In this document: positions 7,869 to 15,930 of the stretch, piece after piece
Numbering within the stretch: position 1 is the stretch's first letter
Layout of the letters: each line of letters opens with the position of its first letter
Assembly: GCA_947631445.1 (NCBI GenBank)
Contig: CANRLN010000014.1
Coordinates: forward strand, 1 to 40,312
Direction: 5' to 3'
Source of the DNA: an uncultured Clostridia bacterium
GTDB taxonomy: Bacteria; Bacillota; Clostridia; Oscillospirales; Ruminococcaceae
Length of the DNA stretch: 40,312 nt
The notes under the pieces: model-generated
Told to the model about the DNA's origin: nothing
What the model saw: the letters and a program-made list of their open reading frames with translations, nothing else
Database searches by the model: none
Made by a program: the position numbers and the translations under genes

Positions 7869-7895
7869 GTTTCCCCCGCTATAGGCGGGGGAAAC
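7869..7895 (+). terminator. GC-rich perfect hairpin after ilvB
   Basis: GTTTCCCCCGC (7869-7879) and GCGGGGGAAAC (7885-7895) form an 11-bp perfect stem with loop TATAG. The following bases are AATTATATTA, not a T-run, so termination is plausible but not classic. Shares its core with the hairpins at 4574 and 27408. Confidence 0.55.
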
Positions 7896-7976
7896 AATTA
7901 TATTAACGATAGTAATTTGGCATTCCACGAAATACACTTGCAGGTTGATTATCAAAGAATAAAAAAGGAGAAATTG

Positions 7977-8591
7977 ATGTTGGAAAATAATGTAAACAAA
8001 TTAGTTTTATATATTCATGGAAAAGGTGGTAGCCCTGATGAAGCAGAACATTACAAAGCCTTATTTCCCCAATATGATGTGATTGGCTTAGATTATCATG
8101 CACAAACACCATGGGAAGCAAAACAAGAATTTCCAGTCTTGTTTCATAGTGCCTGCAAGGGTTATCATTCAGTTATACTCATTGCAAATAGCATTGGTGC
8201 TTTTTTTGCCATGAACGCTTTGCAGGGGGAAAACATAGAGCGAGCTTTCTTTATCTCTCCAATTGTAAATATGGAAAATCTAATTTGCAATATGATGTTG
8301 TGGGCAAATGTAACGGAAATTGAGTTGCAGGAAAGAAAAGAAATCAAAACTGCTTTCGGCGAAACTCTATCATGGGATTATCTTTGCTATGTTAGAGAAA
8401 ATCCAATTGTATGGAACGTTACAACAGAAATATTGTATGGAGCGAAGGATAATTTAACTGCTTATGATGTAGTTTCAGATTTCGCCTTAAAGCACGACAT
8501 ATCGCTTACAGTCATGGAAAATGGAGAACATTGGTTTCACACCGAGGAGCAAATGCGTTTTCTTGACGATTGGATAAGGAAATTCTCTTAA
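7977..8591 (+). CDS. Alpha/beta hydrolase fold protein
   Basis: A 204-aa protein with the alpha/beta hydrolase order: an oxyanion-type LYIHGKGGS near the start, a nucleophile elbow IANSIGAFFA (Ser in the NSIG variant of GxSxG), an Asp in LYGAKDNLT and a His in MENGEHWFH. The probable triad is therefore complete. There is no signal peptide, so it acts in the cytoplasm; the substrate is unknown. ATG 7977 is chosen because AAGGAG (7965-7970) lies six bases upstream; in-frame sequence continues upstream but lacks a ribosome site. It sits alone between the ilvB hairpin and the lepB promoter, with no clear promoter of its own. Confidence 0.85.
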   Translation: MLENNVNKLVLYIHGKGGSPDEAEHYKALFPQYDVIGLDYHAQTPWEAKQEFPVLFHSACKGYHSVILIANSIGAFFAMNALQGENIERAFFISPIVNMENLICNMMLWANVTEIELQERKEIKTAFGETLSWDYLCYVRENPIVWNVTTEILYGAKDNLTAYDVVSDFALKHDISLTVMENGEHWFHTEEQMRFLDDWIRKFS

Positions 8592-8636
8592 TAAAAGTTT
8601 TGAAAATTTATTTTCCTAAAATTTATTTTTTTAATC

Positions 8637-8665
8637 TTGACAAAACGGTAAATATATGATATAAT
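8637..8665 (+). promoter_or_regulatory. Promoter of the lepB-rbgA-rnhB cluster
   Basis: TTGACA (8637-8642), 17-base spacer and TATAAT (8660-8665), both hexamers perfect. The leader is about 30 bases to the lepB ATG. Confidence 0.88.
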
Positions 8666-8700
8666 TAAATTCTAATGATGATTGTTTCGGAGATGATAAA

Positions 8701-9246
8701 ATGAATAAGACTTTAAAAAAAATACTTACAGAAATACTTGATTGGATTGAGTCCTTTGTGTTTGCCTGCTTTATAGTTTTGCTACTCTTTACCTTTATAT
8801 TTAGGGTGGTTGATGTAAACGGAAGTTCTATGACCAATACACTCCAAAATGAAGACAGGGTTATTATAGAAGATTTTTTCTATAGCCCAAAACATGAAGA
8901 TATTGTTGTGTGTAATGCGATTGGTGAGGGAACTCTCAACGAAACCCTTATTAAAAGGGTTATCGGTGTTGGCGGAGATGAAATTGATATAGATTTCCAG
9001 ACCGGAGTTGTTAAACGAAACGGCGAAATTTTGCAGGAAGACTACATAAGAGAACCCACCCTAACCAACGAAGGCGGTTTTGAATATCCTATAACCGTTC
9101 CGGAAGGGTATGTTTTTGTTATGGGGGACAACCGCAACGGCTCAACCGACAGCAGAAGTCCAAAAGTTGGATTTATTCCGGTTGAACAGGTTTTGGGAAA
9201 GGTGATTTTAAGAATTTTCCCAATTGATAAATTTGGAACAGTATAA
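8701..9246 (+). CDS. lepB: Signal peptidase I
   Basis: A type I signal peptidase removing signal peptides outside the membrane. One N-terminal membrane segment (about residues 16-37, FVFACFIVLLLFTFIF) is followed by the catalytic Ser in VNGSSMTNTLQ, the general-base Lys in TLIKRVIGVGGDEI, and box D/E in YVFVMGDNRNGSTDSR. The Ser-Lys dyad is complete. At 181 aa it is the short Gram-positive type. The ATG follows TTTCGGAGATGATAAA. It is first in a likely operon: rbgA starts 14 bases after its stop. The lepB-rbgA-rnhB order is common in Firmicutes. Confidence 0.94.
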   Translation: MNKTLKKILTEILDWIESFVFACFIVLLLFTFIFRVVDVNGSSMTNTLQNEDRVIIEDFFYSPKHEDIVVCNAIGEGTLNETLIKRVIGVGGDEIDIDFQTGVVKRNGEILQEDYIREPTLTNEGGFEYPITVPEGYVFVMGDNRNGSTDSRSPKVGFIPVEQVLGKVILRIFPIDKFGTV

Positions 9247-9260
9247 AAAAAGGAGCAAAA

Positions 9261-10148
9261 ATGAGTAAAGAAACAAGCGTACAGTGGTTTCCAGGGCATA
9301 TGGCAAAAACCCGCCGTATAATGCAATCAAATTTAAAACTTGTTGATGTGGTTGTCGAAATTATTGATGCCCGTATTCCCTATTCTTCCCGAAACCCCGA
9401 AATGGACAGACTGGTTGGAAGTAAACCACGTCTTGTGCTACTTAACAAAAGTGACACAGCGGACGAAAACGCAAACAATAAATGGATAAATTATTTTAAG
9501 AATAAAGGGGTCAGCGTTCTTGCAGTGGATTGCAAAAGCGGAAAGAATATAAATAAGTTCAAGACTGTTTTAGGCGAACTTATGGCGGATAAAATCCAAA
9601 GTTGGAACAACAAAGGAATGGTCGGCAGACCAATAAGAATGATGATTGTTGGTATTCCGAATGTGGGCAAATCCTCTTTTATAAACAAAATGGCAGGAGC
9701 AAAGCTTGCCAAGGTTGAGGACAGACCCGGAGTGACACGGGGAAAACAATGGGTTTCACTTGATGATAACCTTGAACTGCTGGATATGCCGGGTGTGCTT
9801 TGGCCAAAGTTTGAGGATAAAACGGTTGGCGAACATCTTGCTTTTACAGGAGCAGTCAAAGATAATGTTATTGACAGCGAATATCTTGCCTGCCGATTGG
9901 TTGAAATGCTATGTGATATGTATCCCGACAAACTTTGTGAAAGATATTCAATAAGCCTTGAGGATTTGCCAGAAAATGATGAGATGATGGGTGGTTGTGT
10001 CAAAGGCTATGAAATTCTTCAGCGAATAGGCAAAAAACGTGGCTTTCTTGTTTCGGGCGGAGAAATTAATACCGAAAGAACCGCAAGCACGGTTATTGAC
10101 GAATTCCGTGGCGGAAAAATCGGCAGAATAACCCTTGAACTTCCTTAA
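9261..10148 (+). CDS. rbgA: Ribosome biogenesis GTPase RbgA (YlqF)
   Basis: A circularly permuted GTPase needed for late 50S subunit assembly. The motif order G4-G5-G1-G2-G3 is visible: LLNKSD (G4), then GIPNVGKSSFINKMAG (G1/P-loop), RPGVTRGKQW (switch) and LDMPGVLWP (G3). The N-terminus QWFPGHMAKTRR is the family signature, and a C-terminal helical domain contacts the ribosome. Length 295 aa is normal. The ATG follows AAAAAGGAGCAAAA. It lies between lepB and rnhB with gaps of 14 and 12 bases. Confidence 0.96.
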   Translation: MSKETSVQWFPGHMAKTRRIMQSNLKLVDVVVEIIDARIPYSSRNPEMDRLVGSKPRLVLLNKSDTADENANNKWINYFKNKGVSVLAVDCKSGKNINKFKTVLGELMADKIQSWNNKGMVGRPIRMMIVGIPNVGKSSFINKMAGAKLAKVEDRPGVTRGKQWVSLDDNLELLDMPGVLWPKFEDKTVGEHLAFTGAVKDNVIDSEYLACRLVEMLCDMYPDKLCERYSISLEDLPENDEMMGGCVKGYEILQRIGKKRGFLVSGGEINTERTASTVIDEFRGGKIGRITLELP

Positions 10149-10160
10149 AGGTGATTTACT

Positions 10161-11114
10161 ATGAATTTAGTTGAATTTGACAAGGTTTTAAGGCAGGATT
10201 ATCCCCTGCTTTGCGGAATTGACGAAGCGGGACGTGGTCCTCTTGCGGGTGATGTGTTCGCCGCTGCCGTGATTTTTGATGAAGATGTTGTAATCGAAGG
10301 CATAAACGACAGCAAAAAACTAAGTGAAAAAAAGCGTGAAAAGCTTTATGATGAGATTATAGCAAAAGCAAAATACTGGTGTGTTGCAAGAGGTTCAATT
10401 GAAGAAATTGAAAAAATAAATATATTGCAGGCGGATATGCTGGCAATGCAAAGAGCCGTTGCAGGCTTGGGGGTGTTGCCTGATATGGCAATAGTGGACG
10501 GCAACTACATTCCTAAACTCCCCTGTAAAACCGAATTTGTTGTAAAAGGGGACGCACTCTCCCAATCAATCGCCGCTGCTTCTATTCTTGCAAAGGTTTC
10601 AAGGGACAGATATATGCTTGAAGTTGCCAAACAATATCCCGAATATAAATTTGAAAAACACAAGGGTTACGGCACAAAACTGCATTATGAAATGATTGAT
10701 GAGTATGGGGAAAGTCCCGTTCACCGCCATTCTTTTCTCAAAAAATATTATGAGAAAAAAGCTGCTCATGAAAAAGGCATAATCGGCGAAAAATGCGTTG
10801 CAAAATATCTTGAACATCACAATCTTGAAATACTCCAGCGTAACTGGAAAGTTAAGGGTGGCGAAATCGACATAATCGCCAAAGCAAGCGATAACACTAT
10901 TATTTTTGTGGAAGTTAAAACAAGGGAGCAAGGCTCGCTTACCACCCCCGAAGAAGCAATAACTGCCAAAAAGAAAAGGTGTATTATCAAAGCTGCCGAA
11001 CAGTATATGCAGGATAAAGATGGACTTAATGGTAGGTTTGATGTTGCCTGTGTTATAACCCAAGGCGAAAAAGTAATTGAACTTAAATACTATCCCAACG
11101 CTTTTACCAAATAG
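10161..11114 (+). CDS. rnhB: Ribonuclease HII fused to a YraN/UPF0102 nuclease-like domain
   Basis: Residues 1 to about 195 are RNase HII, which nicks RNA in RNA-DNA hybrids: GIDEAGRGPLAGDV carries Asp21 and Glu22, IVDGNYIP and SILAKVSRDRYM carry the other two acidic residues. From about residue 199 a second domain begins (GIIGEKCVAKYLEHHNLEIL) with GGEIDIIA and FVEVKTR, the ExD..ExK pattern of the UPF0102/YraN restriction-endonuclease-like family. In many bacteria yraN is a separate gene next to rnhB; here one 317-aa frame encodes both with no internal stop. SD AAAGGTGATTTACT precedes the ATG. Fusion probably couples hybrid removal with a second DNA/RNA cut, but the role of YraN is not established. 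Confidence 0.93.
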   Translation: MNLVEFDKVLRQDYPLLCGIDEAGRGPLAGDVFAAAVIFDEDVVIEGINDSKKLSEKKREKLYDEIIAKAKYWCVARGSIEEIEKINILQADMLAMQRAVAGLGVLPDMAIVDGNYIPKLPCKTEFVVKGDALSQSIAAASILAKVSRDRYMLEVAKQYPEYKFEKHKGYGTKLHYEMIDEYGESPVHRHSFLKKYYEKKAAHEKGIIGEKCVAKYLEHHNLEILQRNWKVKGGEIDIIAKASDNTIIFVEVKTREQGSLTTPEEAITAKKKRCIIKAAEQYMQDKDGLNGRFDVACVITQGEKVIELKYYPNAFTK

Positions 11115-11189
11115 CAAAAATCCCGATTATCGGGTTAAAATAATAAAAAAAAATAATCAAGGTTTTTCCTTGAAAGAAAGGTGTATTCT

Positions 11190-12683
11190 ATGTATTACAA
11201 AAGTACCAGAAACAGTGAAGTAAACGTATCCTCCGCTCAGGCTATCGCACAGGGCATTTCCAAAGACGGCGGACTTTTTGTCCCAAGTGAAATTCCAAGC
11301 GTTACGCTTGATGAAATTGTTGCTCTCGGCGATAAAAGTTATAGCGAACGTGCGGCATTTGTTTTTTCCAAGTTTTTAACCGATTTTTCTGATGTTGAAA
11401 TTCGTTACTGCGTTGACAATGCCTACACTTCTAAGAATTTTGATTCGGAAAATATTACCGAAATTGCTGAACTTTTTAGCGGCACTTTTATGCTTGAACT
11501 CTGGCACGGCCCAACCTGTGCATTTAAAGATATGGCACTCCAAATTCTCCCTTACCTTCTTACAACTTCCACCAAAAAGCTTAATTCAGACAAAAAAACA
11601 GTAATCCTTGTTGCAACCTCTGGCGACACTGGAAAGGCTGCTCTCGAAGGCTTTAAGGACGTTGAAGGCACACAGATTATGGTGTTTTATCCTAATGATG
11701 GTGTTTCTCAGATGCAAAAACGTCAGATGACAACACAGGAAGGCAACAATGTTGCCGTTTGCTCAATCGAAGGCAACTTTGATGATGCACAAAATGGCGT
11801 TAAAGCAATCTTTACCAACCCTGAAATTGCAAAACAGCTTGAGGATAATGGTATGCAGTTTTCTTCTGCAAACTCAATCAACTGGGGCAGACTTGCACCG
11901 CAGATTATCTACTATGTTTCCACATACGCTCAGCTTGTAAAGCAGGAAAAAATTAAAGCAGGCGACAAAATCAACGTTGTTGTTCCAACAGGTAACTTTG
12001 GAAATATCCTTGCCGCTTATTATGCAAAACTTATGGGCGTTCCGGTAAACAAGCTTATCTGTGCTTCCAATCAAAACAATGTACTTACCGATTTTATCAA
12101 CACAGGAGTTTATGACCGCAACCGTGATTTCTATGCTACCATTTCGCCTTCAATGGATATTCTTATTTCTTCCAACCTTGAAAGACTTCTTTATCATCTT
12201 ACAGGTGAAAATGACGCACAAATTCGTGAATGGTTCGGCAACCTTGCACAAAATGGCAGATATGAAGTTTCGGACGATGTAAAGGCTAAACTTGAAGAAA
12301 GCTTTATTGCAGGCTGCTGCGATGACGAACAGACAAAACAAACAATCAAAAAGATTTATGACAAGTACGGCTATACTTGCGACACCCACACCGCTGTTGC
12401 TGTTAAAGTATATCTTGATTACAAAGAAAAAACAGGCGATACAACACCTACTGTTATTGCATCTACCGCAAGCCCGTATAAATTCTCGGCAAGTGTTCTT
12501 TCGGCTCTTGAACTTAATACAGATGCTTCTGATGAATATGAACTTGTAGATGAGCTTCACACAGCTTCTAATATCCCTGTTCCTCAGTCACTTGCAGAAC
12601 TTAAGGGCAAAGAGGTAAGATTTAACAAGATTATTGACAAATCACAAATGAAAGAATATGTTCTTTCCACCCTTGGTATTTAA
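11190..12683 (+). CDS. thrC: Threonine synthase
   Basis: A PLP enzyme converting O-phospho-L-homoserine to threonine. The PLP lysine lies in HGPTCAFKDMALQ and the phosphate-binding loop follows in VATSGDTGKAALEGF; VPTGNFGNILAAYYA is another hallmark. The 497-aa length matches the long clade (type 2, as in E. coli and yeast) that has the extra N-terminal domain YYKSTRNSEVNVSSAQAI. ATG 11190 is preferred over an in-frame GTG nine bases upstream, because GAAAGGTG ends eight bits before it and overlaps that GTG. A weak CCCGATTATCGGG hairpin (11123-11135) lies between rnhB and thrC. Confidence 0.94.
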   Translation: MYYKSTRNSEVNVSSAQAIAQGISKDGGLFVPSEIPSVTLDEIVALGDKSYSERAAFVFSKFLTDFSDVEIRYCVDNAYTSKNFDSENITEIAELFSGTFMLELWHGPTCAFKDMALQILPYLLTTSTKKLNSDKKTVILVATSGDTGKAALEGFKDVEGTQIMVFYPNDGVSQMQKRQMTTQEGNNVAVCSIEGNFDDAQNGVKAIFTNPEIAKQLEDNGMQFSSANSINWGRLAPQIIYYVSTYAQLVKQEKIKAGDKINVVVPTGNFGNILAAYYAKLMGVPVNKLICASNQNNVLTDFINTGVYDRNRDFYATISPSMDILISSNLERLLYHLTGENDAQIREWFGNLAQNGRYEVSDDVKAKLEESFIAGCCDDEQTKQTIKKIYDKYGYTCDTHTAVAVKVYLDYKEKTGDTTPTVIASTASPYKFSASVLSALELNTDASDEYELVDELHTASNIPVPQSLAELKGKEVRFNKIIDKSQMKEYVLSTLGI

Positions 12684-12760
12684 TAATATTAAATAAGCCT
12701 TTGTTTTAATCTTAACTTATTGGAATGTAAACTTGGCATTTAATAATATTAATTAAAATA

Positions 12761-12791
12761 AGGGAAAGAATACAAAAGGTACTCTTTCCCT
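12761..12791. terminator. Convergent-gene hairpin between thrC and the DUF1540 gene
   Basis: AGGGAAAGA (12761-12769) pairs with TCTTTCCCT (12783-12791), extended by three more pairs after one mismatch. It lies between converging genes and could serve both; T-rich sequence after it is short in each direction. Confidence 0.6.
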
Positions 12792-12819
12792 AACTTTAAA
12801 AATTAAAAAAATGTCTTAA

Positions 12820-12993
12820 TTATTGGCATTTACAACCACTTCTTGGCTTGAATGTCTTGCAGATAGTTTCATCGCTACAATTAGGTGTAGAACAGGTGCA
12901 ATGAATGTCTACCTTATCAGCAACACATTCGCAGGCATTGCAGTTGTATTCACAGCTGGTTACGTCACAGTGTATTCCGTTAATCTTGTGCAT
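12820..12993 (-). CDS. Small cysteine-rich DUF1540-like protein
   Basis: A 57-aa minus-strand gene that a long open frame on the other strand hides. It reads MHKINGIHCDVTSCEYNCNA and continues with CECVADKVDIHCT and TICKTF, with eleven cysteines. The CDVTSCEYN start and the C..TICKTF end are the DUF1540 pattern, a family common in spore-forming Firmicutes with no known function; the cysteine pairs suggest metal binding. SD GCGAGGTAAAAAACC precedes the ATG at 12993. It is divergent from the metallophosphoesterase gene and convergent with thrC. Confidence 0.82.
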   Translation of the reverse strand: MHKINGIHCDVTSCEYNCNACECVADKVDIHCTCSTPNCSDETICKTFKPRSGCKCQ

Positions 12994-13083
12994 GGTTTTT
13001 TACCTCGCAATCATTTTTATTTAAGCCTTTATCGGCTTGATAATAGTATACACTTAATATTGATTTTTATACGGAGGGATTTT

Positions 13084-13806
13084 TTGGCACTTTTTGCAAT
13101 AGCCGATTTACATCTTGCTTTGTCGGTAAACAAGCCAATGGATATTTTTGGCGGTTGGGATAACTATATAGAGCGACTTCAGGAAAACTGGCAAAAAAAT
13201 ATAAAGCCCGAAGACACCGTTGTTATCGCTGGTGATATTTCGTGGATTATGAAGCTTTCCGAGGGCAAAAAAGACTTTGAATTTATTAATAATCTTAATG
13301 GCAGGAAGATTATTCTTAAGGGCAATCATGATTATTGGTGGACTTCGCTTACAAAAATCAGAAATTTTTTTAACGAAAATGGCTTTGATAGCATAGAACT
13401 TCTGCATATGAATCACTATAAATATGAAAATATTGGCATATGTGGAACAAGAGGCTGGGTCAACGAACCAAATCAAACAGCAGAAAAAAAGGTTCTTGAC
13501 CGGGAGGCAATGCGATTGGAACAATCTATTCTGTCAGCTTTAAAAGAAAATCTCCAGCCGATTGTATTCCTGCATTATCCGCCAATTTACCTTGCAAGCA
13601 GAACGGCGGAAATTATGGAGGTTCTGCACAAATATGATATTAAAAATGTATTTTATGGTCATCTTCATGGTGGTTGTATAAAAAATGCTAAAAAAGGTCT
13701 TTACGAGGGTATAAACTTCCAACTTATTTCGGGAGATTATTTACAGTTTAACCCGATTGATATTACGGATACTGTGCAAAACGCTGAAAATAAACAAAAA
13801 TACTAA
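13084..13806 (+). CDS. Calcineurin-like metallophosphoesterase (COG1768-like)
   Basis: All metallophosphoesterase motifs are in order: ADLHLAL (DxH), VVIAGDISWIMK (GDxx), LKGNHDYWW (GNHD), IVFLHYPP and FYGHLHGG (GHxH). This predicts a two-metal phosphodiesterase or phosphatase in the cytoplasm; the substrate is unknown. The start is most likely TTG 13084, giving MALFAIADLHLALS and 240 aa, because ACGGAGGG (13071-13078) lies five bases upstream. The frame stays open far upstream, but that extension is the antisense of the DUF1540 gene and looks non-coding. No promoter was recognised with confidence; a small AAGCC/GGCTT hairpin is at 13023-13038. Confidence 0.88.
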   Translation: MALFAIADLHLALSVNKPMDIFGGWDNYIERLQENWQKNIKPEDTVVIAGDISWIMKLSEGKKDFEFINNLNGRKIILKGNHDYWWTSLTKIRNFFNENGFDSIELLHMNHYKYENIGICGTRGWVNEPNQTAEKKVLDREAMRLEQSILSALKENLQPIVFLHYPPIYLASRTAEIMEVLHKYDIKNVFYGHLHGGCIKNAKKGLYEGINFQLISGDYLQFNPIDITDTVQNAENKQKY

Positions 13807-13823
13807 AAAATTAATAAAAAGAC

Positions 13824-13852
13824 TGGAATTTTATTAAAAAGTATGTTATAAT
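13824..13852 (+). promoter_or_regulatory. Probable tig promoter
   Basis: A perfect TATAAT (13847-13852) lies 68 bases before the tig ATG. The -35 at 17-base spacing is poor (TGGAAT, 13824-13829), so the -10 carries most of the evidence. Confidence 0.55.
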
Positions 13853-13919
13853 TGAAAAGGTATCATTAAAAAAATATTTTGCTTTAAAAAAGGCAATATA
13901 TATAGGAGGATTATTTAAA

Positions 13920-15203
13920 ATGAGTTTGAAATCAAAAAATAATGTTGAAACAAATAAATGGGAGCTTGAAGTTGTGGTTTCTCCCGAGGCTTTTGAGTCA
14001 GGAATCCAGCAGGCTTACCGTAAAAACGGTAAAAAATATCCTGTCAAGGGCTTTAGAAAAGGCAAAGCAGCTCCAAGAAAAATTATCGAAACAACCTATG
14101 GCAAGGAAGTTTTCTTTGAAGATGCTGTAAATTTCTGTGTTCCTGTTGTTGTTGATGAGGCTGTTAAGGAAGCAGGTCTTGAACTTGTTGACCGTCCAGC
14201 AGTTGAACTCACAAGCATTAGCGTTGAAAACGGCGTTGAAGTAAAAGCTACTTGCGTTGTTAAGCCAGAAGTTAAGATTGACGGATACAAGGGCATTGAA
14301 GTTGAAAAGACTGTTGACGCTGTAACAGACGAGGACGTTGAAAAGGAAGCTAACAGCATCTGCGAAAAGAACTCCCGCCTTGTTACTGTTGAGGACAGAG
14401 CTGTTCAGGACGGCGATGTTGTTACAATCGACTTTGAAGGCTTTAAGGGCGATGTTGCTTTTGAGGGCGGTAAGAGCGAAGACTTCCCTCTTACAATCGG
14501 TAGTGGTCAGTTTATCCCTGGCTTTGAAGAACAGATTATTGGTCACTCTAACGGCGAAGAATTTGAAATTAATGTTAAATTCCCTGATGATTACGGTGCA
14601 GCTGACCTTGCTGGTGCAGACGCTGTATTTAAGATTAAGATTAAGGAAATTCAGTTTAAGGAAGTTCCTGCTCTTGACGACGAACTCGTAAAGGACGCTA
14701 CAAAGTTTGAAACGGTTGACGAATACAAGGCTGATGTTAAGGCTACTCTTGAAAAGAGAGCAGAAGAAAAGGCAGACGCTGAGGTTGAAGAAAAGCTTTT
14801 TGATATTGTTACAGAAAAAATGGAAGCTGAAATTCCTCAGGAAATGTTTGATAGACGTATTGCTGAAATGTTTAAGGAACTTGAACAGCGTCTTCAGATG
14901 CAGGGTATTCCTCTTGAAACCTATATGAACTATACCGGTCAGACCTTTGAAACAATGAGAGATGGCTATAAAGAACAGGCTGAAAAGCAGGTTACTCTCC
15001 GTCTTGCTCTTGAACAAATTGCAAAGAATGAAAACATTGAAGTTTCGGAAGACGACCTCGCTGAGGAATATAAGCGTCTTTCTGAGGAATATAACATTCC
15101 AGTAGACCAGATTAAGACTTTCCTTACAGATGCTGACCTTTCCAAGGACATCGCTGTAAGCAAGGCTGTTGACCTTGTAAAGGACGCAGCAGTTATTAAG
15201 TAA
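13920..15203 (+). CDS. tig: Trigger factor, ribosome-associated chaperone and prolyl isomerase
   Basis: Trigger factor binds nascent chains at the ribosome exit. The N-terminal ribosome-binding domain has the signature GFRKGKAAPRKIIE around residue 42. The FKBP-type isomerase domain spans roughly residues 150-245 (QDGDVVTIDFEGF, FPLTIGSGQFIPGFEEQIIG). The C-terminal part (about 250-427) is the long charged helical chaperone body. Length 427 aa is normal. The ATG follows ATAGGAGGATTATTTAAA. It is followed by clpP and clpX, the common tig-clpP-clpX order in bacteria, although a hairpin separates it from clpP. Confidence 0.97.
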   Translation: MSLKSKNNVETNKWELEVVVSPEAFESGIQQAYRKNGKKYPVKGFRKGKAAPRKIIETTYGKEVFFEDAVNFCVPVVVDEAVKEAGLELVDRPAVELTSISVENGVEVKATCVVKPEVKIDGYKGIEVEKTVDAVTDEDVEKEANSICEKNSRLVTVEDRAVQDGDVVTIDFEGFKGDVAFEGGKSEDFPLTIGSGQFIPGFEEQIIGHSNGEEFEINVKFPDDYGAADLAGADAVFKIKIKEIQFKEVPALDDELVKDATKFETVDEYKADVKATLEKRAEEKADAEVEEKLFDIVTEKMEAEIPQEMFDRRIAEMFKELEQRLQMQGIPLETYMNYTGQTFETMRDGYKEQAEKQVTLRLALEQIAKNENIEVSEDDLAEEYKRLSEEYNIPVDQIKTFLTDADLSKDIAVSKAVDLVKDAAVIK

Positions 15204-15205
15204 AC

Positions 15206-15265
15206 AAGGCTTTTTGCCTTAAAATATAAATTTCGCTCGCAATCAATATAATATGCGGGCGAAAT
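15206..15265 (+). terminator. Two hairpins between tig and clpP
   Basis: AAGGC-TTTTT-GCCTT (15206-15220) follows the tig stop at once, and a longer stem pairs ATTTCGCTCGCA (15230-15241) with TGCGGGCGAAAT (15254-15265) with one G-T pair. Neither is followed by a strong T-run, so they may process or attenuate the transcript rather than end it. Confidence 0.45.
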
Positions 15266-15325
15266 GTTATATATAAATAAATGTCGATTTTAAAATTTTT
15301 TTGACAAAAGAACGGAGGAATTTTT

Positions 15326-15916
15326 ATGGCACTCGTACCATACGTTGTTGAACAAACAGGACACGGCGAAAGAAGTTATGATATTTATTCAAGACTGCTT
15401 AACGACCGTATTATTATGCTTTGCGACCAAGTAGATGATGCAACCGCAAGCGTTGTTATCGCACAGTTGCTTTATCTTGAAAGCCAAGACCCCGATAAAG
15501 ATATTGACTTTTATATAAACAGCCCCGGAGGCTCAATCACCGCAGGAATGGCAATCTATGATACAATGAACTATATCAAATGTGACGTTTCTACAATCTG
15601 CATGGGAATGGCAGCTTCAATGGGTGCATTCCTGCTTTCAAGCGGTGCTAAAGGAAAGAGACTTTCTCTCCCCAACAGTGAAATTATGATTCATCAGCCT
15701 CTTATTGGCGGTGGCGGTCTTTCGGGTCAGTGTACTGACATTAAAATTCACTCCGACCATTTGGTAAGAACCAGAGAAAAGCTCAACAATATTCTCGCCG
15801 CTAACACAGGCAAGCCGATTGAACAGATTGAAATTGATACTGAACGTGACAACTTCTTGTCTGCTCAACAAGCACTTGAATATGGTCTTATTGACAAGGT
15901 AATCGACAAAAGATAA
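15326..15916 (+). CDS. clpP: ATP-dependent Clp protease proteolytic subunit ClpP
   Basis: The serine peptidase core that degrades substrates fed by ClpX. The catalytic Ser is in [19 protein letters not shown], the His in [11 protein letters not shown] and the Asp in [37 protein letters not shown] is the oxyanion strand. [19 protein letters not shown] gives the usual N-terminal axial loop, and the 196-aa length is standard. The ATG follows ACGGAGGAATTTTT. clpX starts 14 bases after its stop, so the two are co-transcribed. Confidence 0.97.
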   Translation: MALVPYVVEQTGHGERSYDIYSRLLNDRIIMLCDQVDDATASVVIAQLLYLESQDPDKDIDFYINSPGGSITAGMAIYDTMNYIKCDVSTICMGMAASMGAFLLSSGAKGKRLSLPNSEIMIHQPLIGGGGLSGQCTDIKIHSDHLVRTREKLNNILAANTGKPIEQIEIDTERDNFLSAQQALEYGLIDKVIDKR

Positions 15917-15930
15917 GAAAGGAAAATGCT

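Noticed and set aside
11115-11189. T-box or threonine leader before thrC
   Set aside because: Only 75 bases separate rnhB and thrC, with a single 5-bp hairpin and no T-box sequence or threonine-rich leader peptide.
12823-13083. N-terminal extension of the metallophosphoesterase frame (MAFTTTSWLECLADS...)
   Set aside because: It is antisense to the DUF1540 gene, has no ribosome site, and the GGAGGG-TTG start at 13084 fits the family N-terminus.
13998-15017. 339-residue minus-strand frame opposite trigger factor
   Set aside because: Shadow of the strongly biased tig codons; low-complexity Phe/Asn/Leu translation and no ribosome site.
15300-15305. TTGACA just before clpP as a promoter -35
   Set aside because: It lies 20 bases before the ATG, leaving no room for a -10 and a transcription start.
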